DNA of 64,000 bases, from NCBI GenBank assembly GCA_018894105.1, contig CM032133.1, positions 19,854,501 through 19,918,500 of the forward strand, read 5' to 3'. Made by a program: the position numbers and the translations under genes. The notes under the pieces are model-generated. The model saw only the letters and a list, made by a program, of their open reading frames with translations. It was not told the DNA's origin and did not search any database. The DNA comes from Jacaranda mimosifolia (taxonomy: Eukaryota; Streptophyta; Magnoliopsida; Lamiales; Bignoniaceae). Positions 48,327 through 62,130 of the stretch are shown here, in pieces. Within the stretch, counting starts at the first letter, position 1. Each line of letters begins with the position of its first letter.

Positions 48327-49019
48327 GAATAGGAAATAAAATATGAAATGAAATAGAGGATCCAAAGATTCTATTTGAAGTAGCTTGTGTCAAAAGTAAA
48401 AGCAGATAGTAATTAAGAAAAGAAAAATAAGAAACGAACAAAAAAGCATGACAATATTCGAAGCAACAAAATAAATCATTGATTTTGCCATATATCAATT
48501 CATGGAATGAGTGTCGACCTCAAACAAGTAGAACAAAAGTTGAGAGTATCTATTTCCAGTTGAACCATTTAATCTGTCTAGTTGGGCACATTGTGAAATT
48601 GAACTTTGGTTATTTAGCTACATTAACTTAGATAATTATGTATTTTATAGGGAAAAAATGTAATTAATATGGATTGTCATTGATATGTTGTCTTTCTTAA
48701 CTAGTAACTTAATCAATTATACATATAGAAAACATTTTCAACGTGAACAAACTGAATGCTTTAAACTTCATAATAAAAGAAAACGTCAAAAAATCAGTCC
48801 TTATAAGTAAATTAGAAAATAGATAGAGTGGTATGGGCATGAGCCTTGGGAATATAGTTTTGTGCAATAGGACACACACCCTTTGGATATATTTTTAATT
48901 TTGGTGGACTTAAAAATATTTTTAACCATTTAATATTTCTAAGGTATGTTTGTCTCTCATTGATGTGGTTTGGGCTTCTTGATATCCAAAAAGTGGGTTG
49001 GATTGTGAACATATAATGA
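48327..49019. other. AT-rich spacer before the eS7 promoter
   Basis: No gene or repeat boundary could be supported. Small open frames here have no coding character. Confidence 0.4.
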
Positions 49020-49399
49020 TGGGCTTGACCATCATGAGTTTAGTAATCCGAACCCATTAACAATTAATTGGGCTTTTCATTTGGGAGGTCAAAACAGGAC
49101 ATCAGAACCGAACAACCGATCCACCAACCATCAAGGACTTCGGGTTGAAAAGCCGGATCACCCATTTTCCTCTATTATCATTTTTTTTTTACGGTCAAGA
49201 TCTGTTTACTTAACAATTTCTTCATCCCAGCCGTCATTGAGCTAGGGTTTTCCTGGTAGAATCGATAAAACCCTCCTTTTCCGCCCGCCCTGCTCCACGC
49301 TTTTGTAATCCATACATACTCAGGGAGTGGCCTCCGGCGCCGAAGCTAGGGTTTCCCCTTCTAACTGCAGCTCACTGCCGTTCATTTCTCTCCACGAAG
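49020..49399 (+). promoter_or_regulatory. eS7 promoter and non-coding first exon with telo boxes and site II motifs
   Basis: Two site II motifs TGGGCT (49020-49025, 49069-49074) lie upstream of telo-box words TAGGGTTT (49243-49250), AAACCCT (49268-49274) and TAGGGTTT (49347-49354). This pairing is the classic plant ribosomal-protein promoter layout, coupling expression to cell growth through TCP and telo-box binding factors. A 5'-UTR exon probably ends at 49399 (CGAAG/GTACTC) and is spliced to a site just before the ATG at 50292. Confidence 0.7.
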
Positions 49400-50291
49400 G
49401 TACTCTTTCGAACCAGATGGGTCTTCGTTTTCCCCATTGTTTTCATCTGGGTTCACTTTATTTCCTATGTGAATCTCTGAAATATCAGTGAATTTAAGTT
49501 TATATGTGACCCATTTTTGAGAAATTTGAACTAGGATTGCTTTGGCTTGTTCTATTAGTTTCATTTCTTTTGTTTAAGAACCACTTGGTATTGATTTTGT
49601 GTTATTTCTTGGCGCTTGATTGTGGAACATTTGTTAATGCATCTGTATGCGCCGCATTCTTATGGTAAATGTTTTTGTGTTTGTTTATGTTGTGAATAGT
49701 ACTTAGATATATTATGATGATTGTTACTGGTATTTCTATGGGATAGGGATCTTTTAAAATAAATTTTGTGAGGAAATTTTGCTCAGATTGGATTGTATTG
49801 ATGCCACTATGCTTTTGTATTGAAACATAAAGAATTTCAAGAAGCTTAAGATGCTCAATTTTGTTTGTTATATTACGTCATGAATGGAACCTAATAATAT
49901 CTAGATAGAAACGTGATTGATTAGGAGTAATGAACTGAGTTTTGGCGGTTGCATATCTGCACTTTTCATAAGTAGGTTGAATAACTGATGATTTTCACCA
50001 AATAAACCACCTTTACGAGCAAAAGCTTTGAACGCAATTGGTTTCTACTGGGGGGAAAACAGAAATGTTTTATTGATTGTGGAATCCATCATTGGTTTCC
50101 TGTGTTGTTATTTTGAATAAAAAAGATTTAAATCTTCTCTTCTTTTTTCCCATTTGAGTTATGTTCTCAATAATTACTAAGTTCTATCTTTGAACCATAT
50201 TATTTGATTTTTCTGAAGTTTTCAGCAAATTTATTGCTTGAAGTTAATTTTGTGATTGCATATCTTTGTTTGCATAGTTGCAACTTGCAAG

Positions 50292-51383
50292 ATGTATACT
50301 GCATTGCAAAAGATTCACAAGGATAAGGATGCTGAGCCCACTGAATTTGAGGAGAGTGTTGCTCAGGTAATTTTCTGACTAATGCTGTTGAACCTGTTGA
50401 ACTGCAATAGTGAAGTTTTTAATTTGTCTCAATCATGGATTATGTATTTTTGATCTCTTTGCAGGCTCTGTTTGATTTGGAAAATACAAACCAAGAGATT
50501 AAGAGCGACTTGAAAGACCTCTATATCAACTCTGCCTTGTAGGTGTTTAATTGGTTGCATGTCGGCTTTCCTCCATTGGGCTATGATTGTAATCAATTTG
50601 TTAATTTTCTGCAGGCAAATTGATGTTTCTGGAAGCAAGAAGGCGGTTGTGGTCCATGTACCCTACCGGTTGAGGAAGGCTTTTCGCAAGATTCACCCTA
50701 GACTGGTGAGAGAGCTCGAGAAGAAGTTCAGTGGAAAGGTAATACTATTAAATGCGTTCTTCTTCCTTGATTTATTTCTTTTTAAATCATACACATGGGT
50801 ACAAAAATAATTTTCGAGGAGAATTATAATTAGAATTTATATTTGATTTCCAGCTTTTTTCTACCTCAGTCTTTTGACCTTACTGTTATTTTGTACTTGT
50901 TTTTACCTATTGTGGTGTTCACCTCAAATACACGAATGGAAATATTGAAGTTCAGTTGCTTGACATAGCGATTTATTCTGGATCTGTAGGAAGTTGTTCT
51001 TGTAGCTACCAGGAGGATACTGCGCCCGCCAAAGAAGGGTTCCGCTGTTCAAAGGCCTCGAACGCGAACCCTAACCGCCGTGCATGATGCCATTCTTGAG
51101 GATATAGTTTATCCTGCCGAGATTGTTGGAAAACGTGTCAGATACAGACTCGATGGATCAAAGATTATGAAGGTGATTGCTTCTTGCTGCTCCTTTTTAT
51201 TTTTCCACTTCTTTTTGTGGTATGACTGTTTATGATGATATAATGTTGCTTCTACTATTGCAGGTATTCTTGGATCCCAAGGCAAAGAATGATACCGAGA
51301 ATAAGCTGGAGACATTTGCCGGAGTCTACAGGAAGCTCTCTGGGAAAGATGTTGTCTTTGAATTTCCTACAACAGAGGCGTAA
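50292..51383 (+). CDS. RPS7: 40S ribosomal protein S7 (eS7)
   Basis: Five coding exons join in frame to 191 residues, the family's usual length: 50292-50366, 50465-50538, 50615-50738, 50990-51172, 51264-51383. It opens [20 protein letters not shown] and carries the conserved blocks [58 protein letters not shown] and a C-terminal [20 protein letters not shown]. eS7 is a eukaryote-specific component of the small ribosomal subunit, in the cytosol. The second exon ends inside a Leu codon at a GT that overlaps an apparent TAG; splicing there gives SALQIDVSG as expected. A 5'-UTR intron of nearly 0.9 kb precedes the coding part. All introns are short. Confidence 0.97.
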
Positions 51384-51927
51384 AATGCCTACTTGTTCCT
51401 AGTTTTACTCATGGATTAGTTAATTAAAAGTATACATTTTCAGTATGGGCTATTTGAAGTTTTGACAAAGAGAAGTTGGATCTGTATTCGTTCTCCTTTT
51501 TGCCATAAGTGTTCAAACTGGGATGTCTTAGTTTCAATGTCTTTTTTGGGTGGAGGTTAAGTTATTTGCATTGTCTTTGCTACATCGCTGAATTATTACC
51601 AGTGGATTATGGTTAGAGAAAAAACTTTAATTTTTTTCCTTATTCTGAATAGCCTTTCAAGCTTCTGCGATATCGCCTTAAGTATGTAAATAATATCCAA
51701 CTGAATCGTTGTATTCGCTGGTTTTTCACTTTTTTCTTTTCTATTGTGATTCTGATGCTTACATGAGAAAGCAACTGCAATCTTTGGATGAAATATATCA
51801 TGGATCTGATACTTTCGTATGCAATATATGAGGGAATGACCTGGGGTGCTTCCTGCCTCCGCCGTTTTTTAGGACAATTTGTATATGCAAAACGCATTCA
51901 AATGTGAGCACAAACAAACAGCAAACA

Positions 51928-54900
51928 GCCTTGTTTGTTTATATTTTCTATCTTTCAAAATATTATCGAACATGATGGTATATTTTCTAACTTAACCTAC
52001 CAAAACATTCAATTTAATATCCAAAACATCCTCTACAAAACACACAAAAATACACGACACCTAAGAACTCTATCTATATCCTTTTTGTCACTCTGACCTT
52101 TTGCATCATTCATTCATTCTTCACTCTATCACTTTATTTTACTTATTAAAATTCACTACTCAAAACTTTTTGCTTCACTCATTCAAAATTCACTACTCAA
52201 AAAACTTTTTACTTCACTCATTCATTTGTTATTCTCTCATATTTTACTTATATATATATTAAAATTCACTAAGTAAATTTTTTTAAAATCTACTATAAAA
52301 ATTTAATAAATTTATATTTTTATTTATAAATTGTATAAAATTATATTTCTGTTTAAGTAATTAAAATTTGAAAAATTATAAAAATTAAAATTAATCAAAA
52401 TTTAGGGCTTGTTCTCCTATGTTTTGGCCATTTTTTAGAAAAAAATTTGGGGGGAATGGATTTTTGGGAGAAAATTTGGAGAATGTACCATGTGTTTCTT
52501 TTCGTTTTGGAAAAATATGAAAAATGATTTGAGAATGAGTTGTTTGTTTCTTTATATTTTGGGAAGAGACAAACTTTACTATAGATGCCAAATCAGTTGC
52601 TTTTTTGTTGGGTTTGTAAGGTAAAAGTAATTTTTTTTATGTATTATATATATGTATTTTTATAGTTTGATGATTCGTGTATGTGTGTGTGTGTGTGTGT
52701 GTGTATATATTTGTAATGATTGAAATATGAGTGTAATTAATTTAATTGATTATTTATTTTGAAATTTATATTTTTATAAATTTAATATTAATAAATGATG
52801 TATTATTTGGTCATATTAATAAATATTAATCATTCTTGAAATCATAATTATATTTTAATTATAAAAAAATTAGCTTATATAATAATTATATCATGATTGT
52901 TAATATCGACTTATAAAAAAATTTAATTACTATACATTAATTATAAACTAATTATTGTTTATTAATCAAAATATAATTATTTAACTCTTTATTACTTACA
53001 ATTTATGTATAAATAAAACTTGATTATTTATTAAAATAAATAATTTTTTTAATAATTTATGTATATATAAGACTTAATAACAATTCATCACATTAAAAAA
53101 ATAATAATTATATTATATAAAATTACATCATCTTAAATTATTTGTTAAATAAATAAACATAATATTTAATTATACGTAAAATATGACACATAATTAATAT
53201 ATAAATAATAATTTATTTAAATTAATTAATTTAATAAGTTATTTAATTATTTTAACACATTATTTAATTAATATGTTATTTAGTAAATAAATTACTTAGT
53301 AATAATCAAATAATTTCACTTAAATTTAGTTAATTCTCTCAACAATTACTTTAAGCATATCAATATTAATTTATTAAACTTAATAGATTATTACAAAAGC
53401 ATCACCCTATAATCAAATTTTTTATTTTAATTTTAAATAAATGTGAAGATTAATATTTAATGAATAATATTTTTTGAAGAAGATTAATTTATTTGTTATA
53501 TCAAATCAAAACATCTTAAGTTATTTATTAAATGAATAAATATAATTTTAATTAATGCATTAAATATTAAATACAACTATTATATTATTTATTTAATAAG
53601 TAAATTTAATTAATTTAATATGTTATTCAATAAATAAATTATTTTGTAATAACATAAATAATATTTAATTAAGTTTAATTTGTTTTTTTGATAATTAATT
53701 TAATTAATTTGTAAACATAAGTTTTAGAATTTTTTTACCTAATAAAATTTTAATATTTATATATATATATATATATGAATGAGTAAAGTGGGAGAGTGAT
53801 AAATGAATGAGTGATCTGAAAGGTAGAGTGAGAAAAGTGAGGAGGTAGTGTGATTTTTAGGGTGTAAGGTTTTTTGAGTGACTTGGGAGTGGTTTTTTAG
53901 GTATAAAATTTGAGTTTTTTGGAAAAAAGATTGGAGAATGTGCCTTCATTTTGAAATTTTTTTGGAGGTTGAAAAAAATTTCGGGAAAACATAGAAGAAC
54001 AAGCCTTTATATTCTTGTTTAATTTTGTTGAAGAATAGAAAAATATAATATTCCGTTTAAAAGAAGTAATGTCCACTATGTATTACCATAGTACTTAACT
54101 TAACTTGAATACATCGCTAAAAAATTTCGTTAATCGTTCTTTTGATACATTATTTTTCCAATAAATTAATCATTTTTCTGGGATAAATTATATAAATTAA
54201 TCATTTTTGATATATTATAAAAATTATACATATTTTATTCTATAATTTAATAAACTTAATAAATTATTAATAATTTAATTATATTAATTGACAAAAAATA
54301 TTAAATAAATGTTTAGCAATTTTAAATAATATTAAAATATTTTAATAAATAAGCAGTTTTATAGTAAATATAATTTAAAACTTTTAGAATAACAAAAAAA
54401 AATAATTTAATAATCATGTTATTTTTCCATAAAATAATTCAATATTTTTATAAATTAATAAATTTTCTTATTTATTCATTTTTTTTTATTTTGCTGATAC
54501 ATTATTTTAATTATTCTTTTATTTAAATAAATATTTAGTTTAAGTAAATTAATTATTAATTTTTATTACAATATGATTATTTAATTTTTATATTAATAAA
54601 TATAAAAATTCAAAATATTACATGATCCAAATTCATTAATTTAAAAATCATTTAAATTAAATTTTTTACACATCATTTCCCTACAAACATATCAATATAT
54701 ATAAAACAACCATCCATCAATATATATATTATATTATAAAACATTTCACTCAATAAAAAAATAATTAATTTGACATCCATTGTAAAAAATATTTCCTACA
54801 AAACATTTCCAAACAAACCATTCTTCTTACAAATCATTTTTCCCAATTTCTCAAAAAACATAAACAAACACTTGCACATTCTCTAATCTTAACTTTCAAA

Positions 54901-54955
54901 ACATATTCTCCCAAAATACTTTCCATAAATGCCCAAAACATATCCAAACAAAGCC
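51928..54955. mobile_element. outer inverted-repeat element downstream of eS7
   Basis: The left end GCCTTGTTTGTTTATATTTTC and the reversed right end GGCTTTGTTTGGATATGTTTT form an imperfect inverted repeat. It contains another element (52405-54006). No clear target duplication was found, so the exact ends are uncertain. Confidence 0.45.
52405..54006. mobile_element. Tourist-like (PIF/Harbinger) element with TTA duplication
   Basis: The left end GGGCTTGTTCTCCTATGTTTT and the reversed right end AGGCTTGTTCTTCTATGTTTT match at 19 of 21 bases. TTA flanks both sides (52402-52404, 54007-54009), the PIF/Harbinger target. The 1.6-kb body is extremely AT-rich, without reading frames, apart from GT and TA microsatellites (about 52682-52708 and 53758-53774). 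Confidence 0.7.
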
Positions 54956-55212
54956 TCAATCATTATTACGGATGGAACACCTGGCATATACTGAAAGCAA
55001 AATTGATTATATTTTTGCGGCTACCCCAGGCGACGCGTCTAATGCCGCAGCTGTGTATATATATTTCAGTATTTTAACATTTCTGTATGTGGCCTGTGTA
55101 CAAATGTAGGTACATGTACATGTAGATGATGCTAATAATAATACAAAATCCAGTAACAAATAAATACGAAAAAATTCCCATTTACTATTTGTGCTGCTAG
55201 TTTGACGTGGGA

Positions 55213-58200
55213 TTACTCCAAAAACCTGCTGTTAACTCCTGCTCTATACAAGTTCAAACCTGAAGTAGTTTCCACGGTGATCTCAGTGTTTGCAGGTGTG
55301 AACAGAACATCGCCTTCAGAAAGCAACTCTTTAGAAAATGCCAGCTGCATTGCTCCCTTTCCCTCCACAACCACAAATACAGAAGGTCCAGCAACTGCAG
55401 GAAAGGCAGTTGATGTTCCTCTTGGAAGAATACATTTATCCACCTCAAATTCATCAAAAGGAGGGAGGTATTTTACAGTATAAGGATTTGATGGAACTCC
55501 ATGAAGGATTTCCGGAAAACCCTGCAGCAAAAATTTAGTTAATGAACCGAAAAAAAAAAAAAAGGTATGGTCTACCACTAAAAGTCTTAACTGCAGATGA
55601 TTATATAAATTCAGCATAGCTTCAGACACACATGATTAAAGGGGCGCCTGGCAGCATATATTAAATCAATAAGAGGCCCCCGGTCCAAATTTCAACGAGG
55701 ATAGTGGACTAATTTCTAGTATGTGCACTGCTACTGGTTTGAACATAATCAAGCTGCTACCTCTACCAGATTCTGTACACGCTAAATTGATTCTCAAACA
55801 TCAAGTGAATACTACCTCAATATCATCAAGCTGGTTCAAAATAAAGGGAACGAGGCAATAAAAGTGTCAATAAAGCAAAAAAAAAAAAGATCAACATTTA
55901 TCATTTCATCACCTGTTTGTATGTAAGCATAGAACAGAGAGTTTGCACATCCAGCTTTTTTGGAGTAAGGCCTGCTCGTACGACATTGTCTGATGTGGCC
56001 ATGCACTCGACACAGTCTCCATGTATATATGCGTGAGGTTCATTTGCCCCCAAGTATAGGGCTTCACCAGGATTAAGTTTCACATAATTTAACAAAAAGG
56101 CTGCTACGACACCAACATCCCCAGGATATTGCTTTTCAAGCCGCAAAACCAGCTCTTCCTTGTCTGTCAGCTCACTCACCTATCAGAAACTGAAATCTGT
56201 TGGTTATATGCAATCTTAAGCATAAAAATATCATTAGGACATGCATATATAGTCCATATTGCCTATGAAATGTAAATTGATATTAACATAGACGAATTTG
56301 AAAACATACAGAAATCATTAAATCGGTGATATTGTACCCGTAAATGATTATTCATATTCCATCTTATTTCCCAATTCATGTTAATATATACAGCAGCAGT
56401 CATGTCAAACAGTGGGGACTCAGATATCAGTATTTTGTCACAAATGAAGCTTAAAAGAAAATAACTAAATCTGAAACTTCCATGAAAATGAGCTGCCAAA
56501 TATTTTCGATGAAGTGGCATGTATGTGGCATATCTTCTCAAAAGCTAGTTGAGAAGGTCATGCTAGAGGGACACAACATGAACAAGCACCAACTCGTAAC
56601 TGAATTTCCTCAACATCGTGAATTTTCACAAGGGTGGGGATACAGGGGCCAATCGTTCAACAATGTGATTTACTAATGAGAATAATGGTGAATGAGAAGT
56701 AGATGCAAAACGAAGCACTAGCAACAGGTTGACTTAGTGCAACTAAAGATGTGAAAAGAAAAGGCCAGAACAAGGAGCACTGAAATCATCATACAGGAAC
56801 ACAAGGCATTTCAAGCAGAATATTTACACAAGTAGAGACAAAAGGAATATAATTCTTATGTACCTCGCTTTTTATGTTCAGTCGACTTATCAACTTGAAG
56901 ACTACTTCAGATATTACGGCCTTGCTAGCTGACATGAGTTTGGTAAACAGGGATTGCAAAACCTCTTTCAGTTTCTTCTCACCATCTTCTTTTCTTATGT
57001 GTAATACTTGATCTGCGGATGCAGTTCCAACCACTTCAATGATCTCAGGTACATTTTGTAACACACTCTTAAACTCCTAAAAACAAGAGAAGAAGCCTGA
57101 GCAAATACATCAAAGATTTCAAAATATTGGGAGGTACAAGTCCATGCTAAAAATTTACCTTCATTCAATCAATTTAAGTGAAAAATGAACTTTTTCAATA
57201 GTAGCATCTAATTTCTTTCCTCTCAGATGTTCTTTGAAAATTCTACAACTGTTATTAGCATTATGTTTCATATAGAGATGAGTCCTTTTCATAAGAGGTA
57301 AGATGCAAACTGATGGCCCACATTTTAGGGCCACTAAATACCCGCTCCAATGACTTCTAAGCCCAATAAGGAACTCTCTGTAGACTCTTCTATTGAAGGT
57401 AGGCCTTCTTATTTGTAATGATAAGGATAATTTAATATCAAAAAATTGTTAGGTGCTGAATATTTCCTCAAACCTGTCTACAGTTAGGTATTACTATAAA
57501 ACTTAACGATTTTCTACCTCCTAGGTTGAACTAAAGACAGAAATCCGTAATTTCTTCCTCTAACCATAATGATTCATGACTCTTGAAAAACTGTTAACAC
57601 TAATTCTCAGCTCCTATTTGCTGCCTCATTGAACACCAGGAAACATTGCCATGCATGAGATGAACTGGAATGATATAAATACAGGCGCTTCAAACAGGTT
57701 ATTTCAACTGGCATCATTGCTAAACTAAGGAAATTGGTTGATCTCCCCCCGAATGGAATCTGGAATACACAATTTTTTTATTTTTTTTTCTTTGGAAGAG
57801 TCCAAGTAACCATAACCACATTGCATAAATACCAAGAAAAAATCAGAGTTATTGGTGCCTCATATTCATTCAGATAAAGTGCTCATTTTACTCCTAGTTT
57901 CAGAAGGCATTGAATGAATCATAATTATAGACAATTAATACAGCAGGAGACCTCATGGTCCCAGGCAAGTCCTCCATAGAAAGCCTTCTTATATAGAATC
58001 AAAGAAAGTAACACAAAGAGACCAAAATTGTCCAAAAAAAGACACTGGAAACCTCTTAAAGCCATTATACGAACAGGTATGAGGGATAACTTGGGCAAGA
58101 TAGATTCCAACACCGTGCAACCTCAAGAGAGAGCACATTAATGGCTGGCTTAATATTTAAAAGCAATGATAGTTCTTAACATAACAACAAGGGCCTCAAC

Positions 58201-59400
58201 AAGCTTCCATACACATGACAAGAACGTGCACAAATAAAATCACCATGGAGCAAGAATTTCATTTCCATTCATCCAACTGACGTAAATCTAAGTCTGCACC
58301 TACCAGATTTTGACAAAGTTTACCAGTCTATCTACACCCTTATCATTCAATCAAGGAGAACTCTTCAAACATCTAACTGCTCAACACCAAAAACATTTTA
58401 AAGCTAATAGATTTTCCAGTTACAAATGAAAGATACGAAACCAATAACGTCAATGCAGCAAAGTAATTACGCTACCTCAAGACCAACAAACCCGCATAGA
58501 GCCTCGAACTTAGTGAGTGCCAAAGCCATCTCAGGCTTGTGATTATCATCCTTGTACACTCCTGGATGTTGCTTATGTAGGATTGCAGCCAAATTCTTAT
58601 CTGGATGAGCCTGTATTGACAGTGCCTTTGCCACTGAAAGTACCTAAAGCCAGAGACAAGGACTTCCAATTTTCATCATGTAGACAAATATTTCTATGCA
58701 GACTAATTCTATTTTCCTAAACAGAAGCCAGAAAATCACATACAAACAAAAGCAGTCTGCTTATTTTTGAAAAAAACTGGTACTGAATATAGCTTCCTTT
58801 TAATACATACGGATCTTGATTTGCTTCAAAACTATTAACAGCCGAGTCGCAAAATCCTTGGATGATGGATAATCACTTGAAAATTATTGGATAGCATATG
58901 ACACAGTTTTAAACACCCCCACCCAACCCCCAAGAAACACCAGAATAAAAGTACTTTGGCCAACATATCAGCTCAATTATCGTACATTAAATTCTTACAG
59001 TAGTACCAAACAACACCCAAATTCTCAGAGGAGTTACCTTGAAGAGAAAAGGGAGATTGGGACCCCACTTCTGCAACACCTTATCCCCAAGCACTCTAGG
59101 GTTTTGCTCAATCCAATCCTTCAAACTCACTAAATGAGAGTAATTACGCTTACGGCCATCCTCCCTTTTCAAACCACCATTGGGCAATCCACCATTGGCT
59201 TCCACCGGTACAACGGCGTATGAGGGACCTGACTCGTGAGTCCCCATCCAGAACTCGGCGTAGGGCTCATCACCATTTATCTCATCCCCACTGTTGTTAG
59301 CATACATGCGCGCCACACCCGATTCTTTCCCAACCTTACCCCACTCATACCTCTTGACTGAGCATTTGAGTTTAACAATTCTTGGAATGTCGGCACCCAT
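55213..59400 (-). CDS. PMI1: type I mannose-6-phosphate isomerase (phosphomannose isomerase)
   Basis: Five exons join in frame to 439 residues: 59400-59038, 58643-58476, 57076-56864, 56179-55913, 55521-55213. The enzyme interconverts fructose-6-phosphate and mannose-6-phosphate with zinc, in the cytosol, opening the route to GDP-mannose, glycoprotein glycans and ascorbate. Visible motifs are [10 protein letters not shown] near the start, SIQAHPDKN with zinc ligands Gln132 and His134, KPEMALAL with Glu159, EPHAYIHGD with His297, and [10 protein letters not shown] with catalytic Arg316. Length and domain order match plant PMI1/PMI2; which paralogue this is cannot be decided here, so the symbol is by family. 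The large introns (1.4 kb between exons 2 and 3) are not otherwise remarkable. The start [20 protein letters not shown] is the family's usual one. Confidence 0.95.
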
Positions 59401-59557
59401 GGGAATGCAATGCCGAGGTTTAGTCAGAGAAAGGAATAGGAATTTGACGAAACCGAAGTAATAACAACAGTAGAAGAGGAAAAGAGAGGAAGGCTATTAC
59501 GCCCATTGGAAGGGTGGTTTGGCTTTTTGAAGGCAACGATCGAGAGGGAAAGAATTC

Positions 59558-59560
<3 letters not shown>

Positions 59561-59596
<36 letters not shown>
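59561..59596. repeat. (TC)18 microsatellite in the PMI leader or promoter
   Basis: A perfect run of 18 TC units (GA on the coding strand) lies about 160 bases before the PMI start codon. GA/CT tracts near plant transcription starts are common core-promoter or leader elements and can bind BPC (GAGA-binding) proteins. Its role here is inference. Confidence 0.8.
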
Positions 59597-59599
<3 letters not shown>

Positions 59600-59699
59600 T
59601 TCTCTTTTTTGGTATGTATTTACACTTTATTCGACGCCATTGATGGGATCGTCGATGGGAACGAATCGTCAAAACTTTGTTTGCAACGGCGTTATGATT

Positions 59700-61900
59700 T
59701 GGGCAGAATGAGTCGGTGGATGTCTTGAAATGGCAGTTGGAGCAATAGCGGGGTTTTGACAGTTTTTGGGTCCACGTCTCGATGCAATGAGGCTCTTTGG
59801 GCCCAATTCTAGATCAACCTCAAATTTTATTTATTTTTTTATATTTTTTATATACACATATATCAAAAACTCGTTAAAATTTAAATACATGACCTCATAC
59901 TTTAATGTATGATATTCGTTCCATTGAGCTAAAACCACTCGGCACATTCCATATAATACTTTAGGATCATTTGATCTAGTAGATTTGCTATATGACTTGT
60001 ATGTCTGAAGGTCAAATTCGAATTTCAATAATTTTTTTATTTACGTGGGCAGAAATAAAAAAATAACAATAAAAACTTCAAGAATAATGCACCATTTTGA
60101 AAATGTTTATTGTATCTATTTAAAGTTAGAGGAAAATATGTCAAAATTATTTCTAAGTATTAAACATCATCAAATTAAAAAAAAATTTAACAATATTAAT
60201 AGTTGCTAAAAATATTAATTATTATTAAGAAATTATCTCTAGGTTGCATTAGAATTGTAAAATTAAATAATGTAATGATGTTTAAAATAAACACAAGCAC
60301 GATATATACAAAAGGAATGTTAAAATAGGTCGTTTATTGCTCCCCAAATAATTCTTTTACATCTATATTTGTTTGCTAGAAACTTTCAATAAAAAATCAT
60401 GATATACTCTTACCTACTAAATATCATATATTTTCATCCTACATTTAACTAACAATGCTTTAAGCATAAAATTTTTTTAACATTAATTTGTTTTCCGGAA
60501 ATGAAAATTGTTACGTAATGTTGTCGAAACTAGGATGTTATATAAAATTTGATTTAAATGGTATTTAGTACAGTGCACATCCGGAATAGAGGTATTTTAT
60601 CCTAGTAAAAATTAATTTTCAAATAATTAATTTTATTAAGTTGTTAATGCACAATAATTTCATTTAGTTACTTTTAAAGAAAGCAAGTTATTGCATTTGG
60701 ACAAGTAATGATTCTAACTTTTAGATTACCAAATGTGTTGTGAGTAATTGAGCTAAAAAATGATATTGATTTAGGTTGTCAACGGTGTATTCAAAAGATA
60801 CAAGTCGAACAATCATGTGAGCCACAAACATTGGGCCATATGACCCTTAATTCAATTTCTGAGTTGTAAAAATAGGAGACCCCTTTGCTTGGAAATAAAG
60901 TTAGGGTGGAAATAATTTGTGTCTGACTCTGACAGAGTCATGTTGATGAAAATAATATTTTGTCAGAGTCATGTTACCAGTTACCACCTCATCACCTATG
61001 CCATGGGCCATGGGGTAGGCGTGGGTGTGGGGAATAAGCAAATACCATTCATATTTACCATATACCAAGTATCACATTTCCAATTTTTTATTTTTTATTT
61101 TTTATTTTTGGACGTGATTCGAGATTTATTTATGAGTTAAAAAATATTTCATCAAATTCAATTTGATTGACCTATTTTTTTTATTTTTTTTTTACAAAAA
61201 ATTTCAAATAAAATTTATAAAATAATTTTCTTAAATTTTTTTTTTATCATATCTATTATGAATTGCGTGGGATTTTGGATTTTTGACCCAGCGGACATTC
61301 ATATTAATATGATAAGATCCTATCTACATTTAGATGGAATATTAGTTCTTGTTGAATTAAAACTCTTTCTTATGAAGAGACGTGAATAAATAATACTCAT
61401 TCATATTTAGGATTTAAGAGGATAACACTTTATTATGTGGGATAGTCATCATTTGTCTAATACTTTATATCATGTCAAATTAGCCTAATAATTTGGGACA
61501 AAAAGATAAAAATTATAGATACTTTTCACAATGTTAGCTACTTATCTTGAAAATTGTTGCTTGAAAATTACACAAAATTTTTCTTGAAGAAAGTATAATA
61601 TTTTTATGAAAAAATAAAACATAAAGATATTAATTTTGAGAAACGAAATATAATTTAAAGATGGCCAAGCAAATGTCCATTCTTCGTCCTTCAACCAAAA
61701 TAATACAAATGACCAATTGACAACTTAAAAGTTTATAGCAGAAAGCGTGATTTTGACATTTTCTAGTACAAATAACGGAAAAAAAAAAAAAAAAAAAAAA
61801 AAGTCTTGGAATAATTCTAATTTCTAAGGTGCGAGTATTACGTCGTGGAAATAGGTTGTACAGTAATCGGCGTTGGTCCAAGGTTGGCATCAAATGGTTT
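59700..61900. other. PMI upstream flank and AT-rich intergenic DNA
   Basis: After about 150 bases of PMI promoter the sequence turns AT-rich. The stretch 59860-60040 (TGACCTCATACTTTAATG, CCATTGAGCTAAAACCACTC) looks like a dispersed plant repeat with distant tRNA-like words. A 23-base poly-A run sits at about 61780-61802. No gene was found. Confidence 0.45.
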
Positions 61901-62130
61901 TAAGAAAATGGAAGAGCACATGCATCTGAGTTGTAACGTTCAAAGGTTAACGTCGATGAAATCCAAGTCAATAACGATTAGCTGCCAATCAGAGGCAATT
62001 TAAAGAAAAGCGTGTTTCAGAGGCATCCAACGGCTGATGCTAAAAAGTCACCGGAAAGTGACACCTCACCACGTAGATATTGAGCAGAGAAATGGATCCA
62101 TATATAGCCCTAGGCAAATATTTATATGAA
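61900..62130 (+). other. promoter-like patch without a recognised gene
   Basis: This 230-base patch is less AT-rich than its flanks and includes ACACCTCACCACGTAG and a TATA-like CCATATATAGCCCTAG at 62098-62113. It could be the promoter of a short or non-coding transcript, or a remnant. No coding sequence follows it in the window. Confidence 0.25.

Noticed and set aside
59860..60040. tRNA-like words (CCATTGAGCTAAAACCAC, TACATGACCTCATAC)
   Set aside because: No cloverleaf can be drawn and the internal promoter boxes are incomplete. It is better seen as a dispersed repeat.
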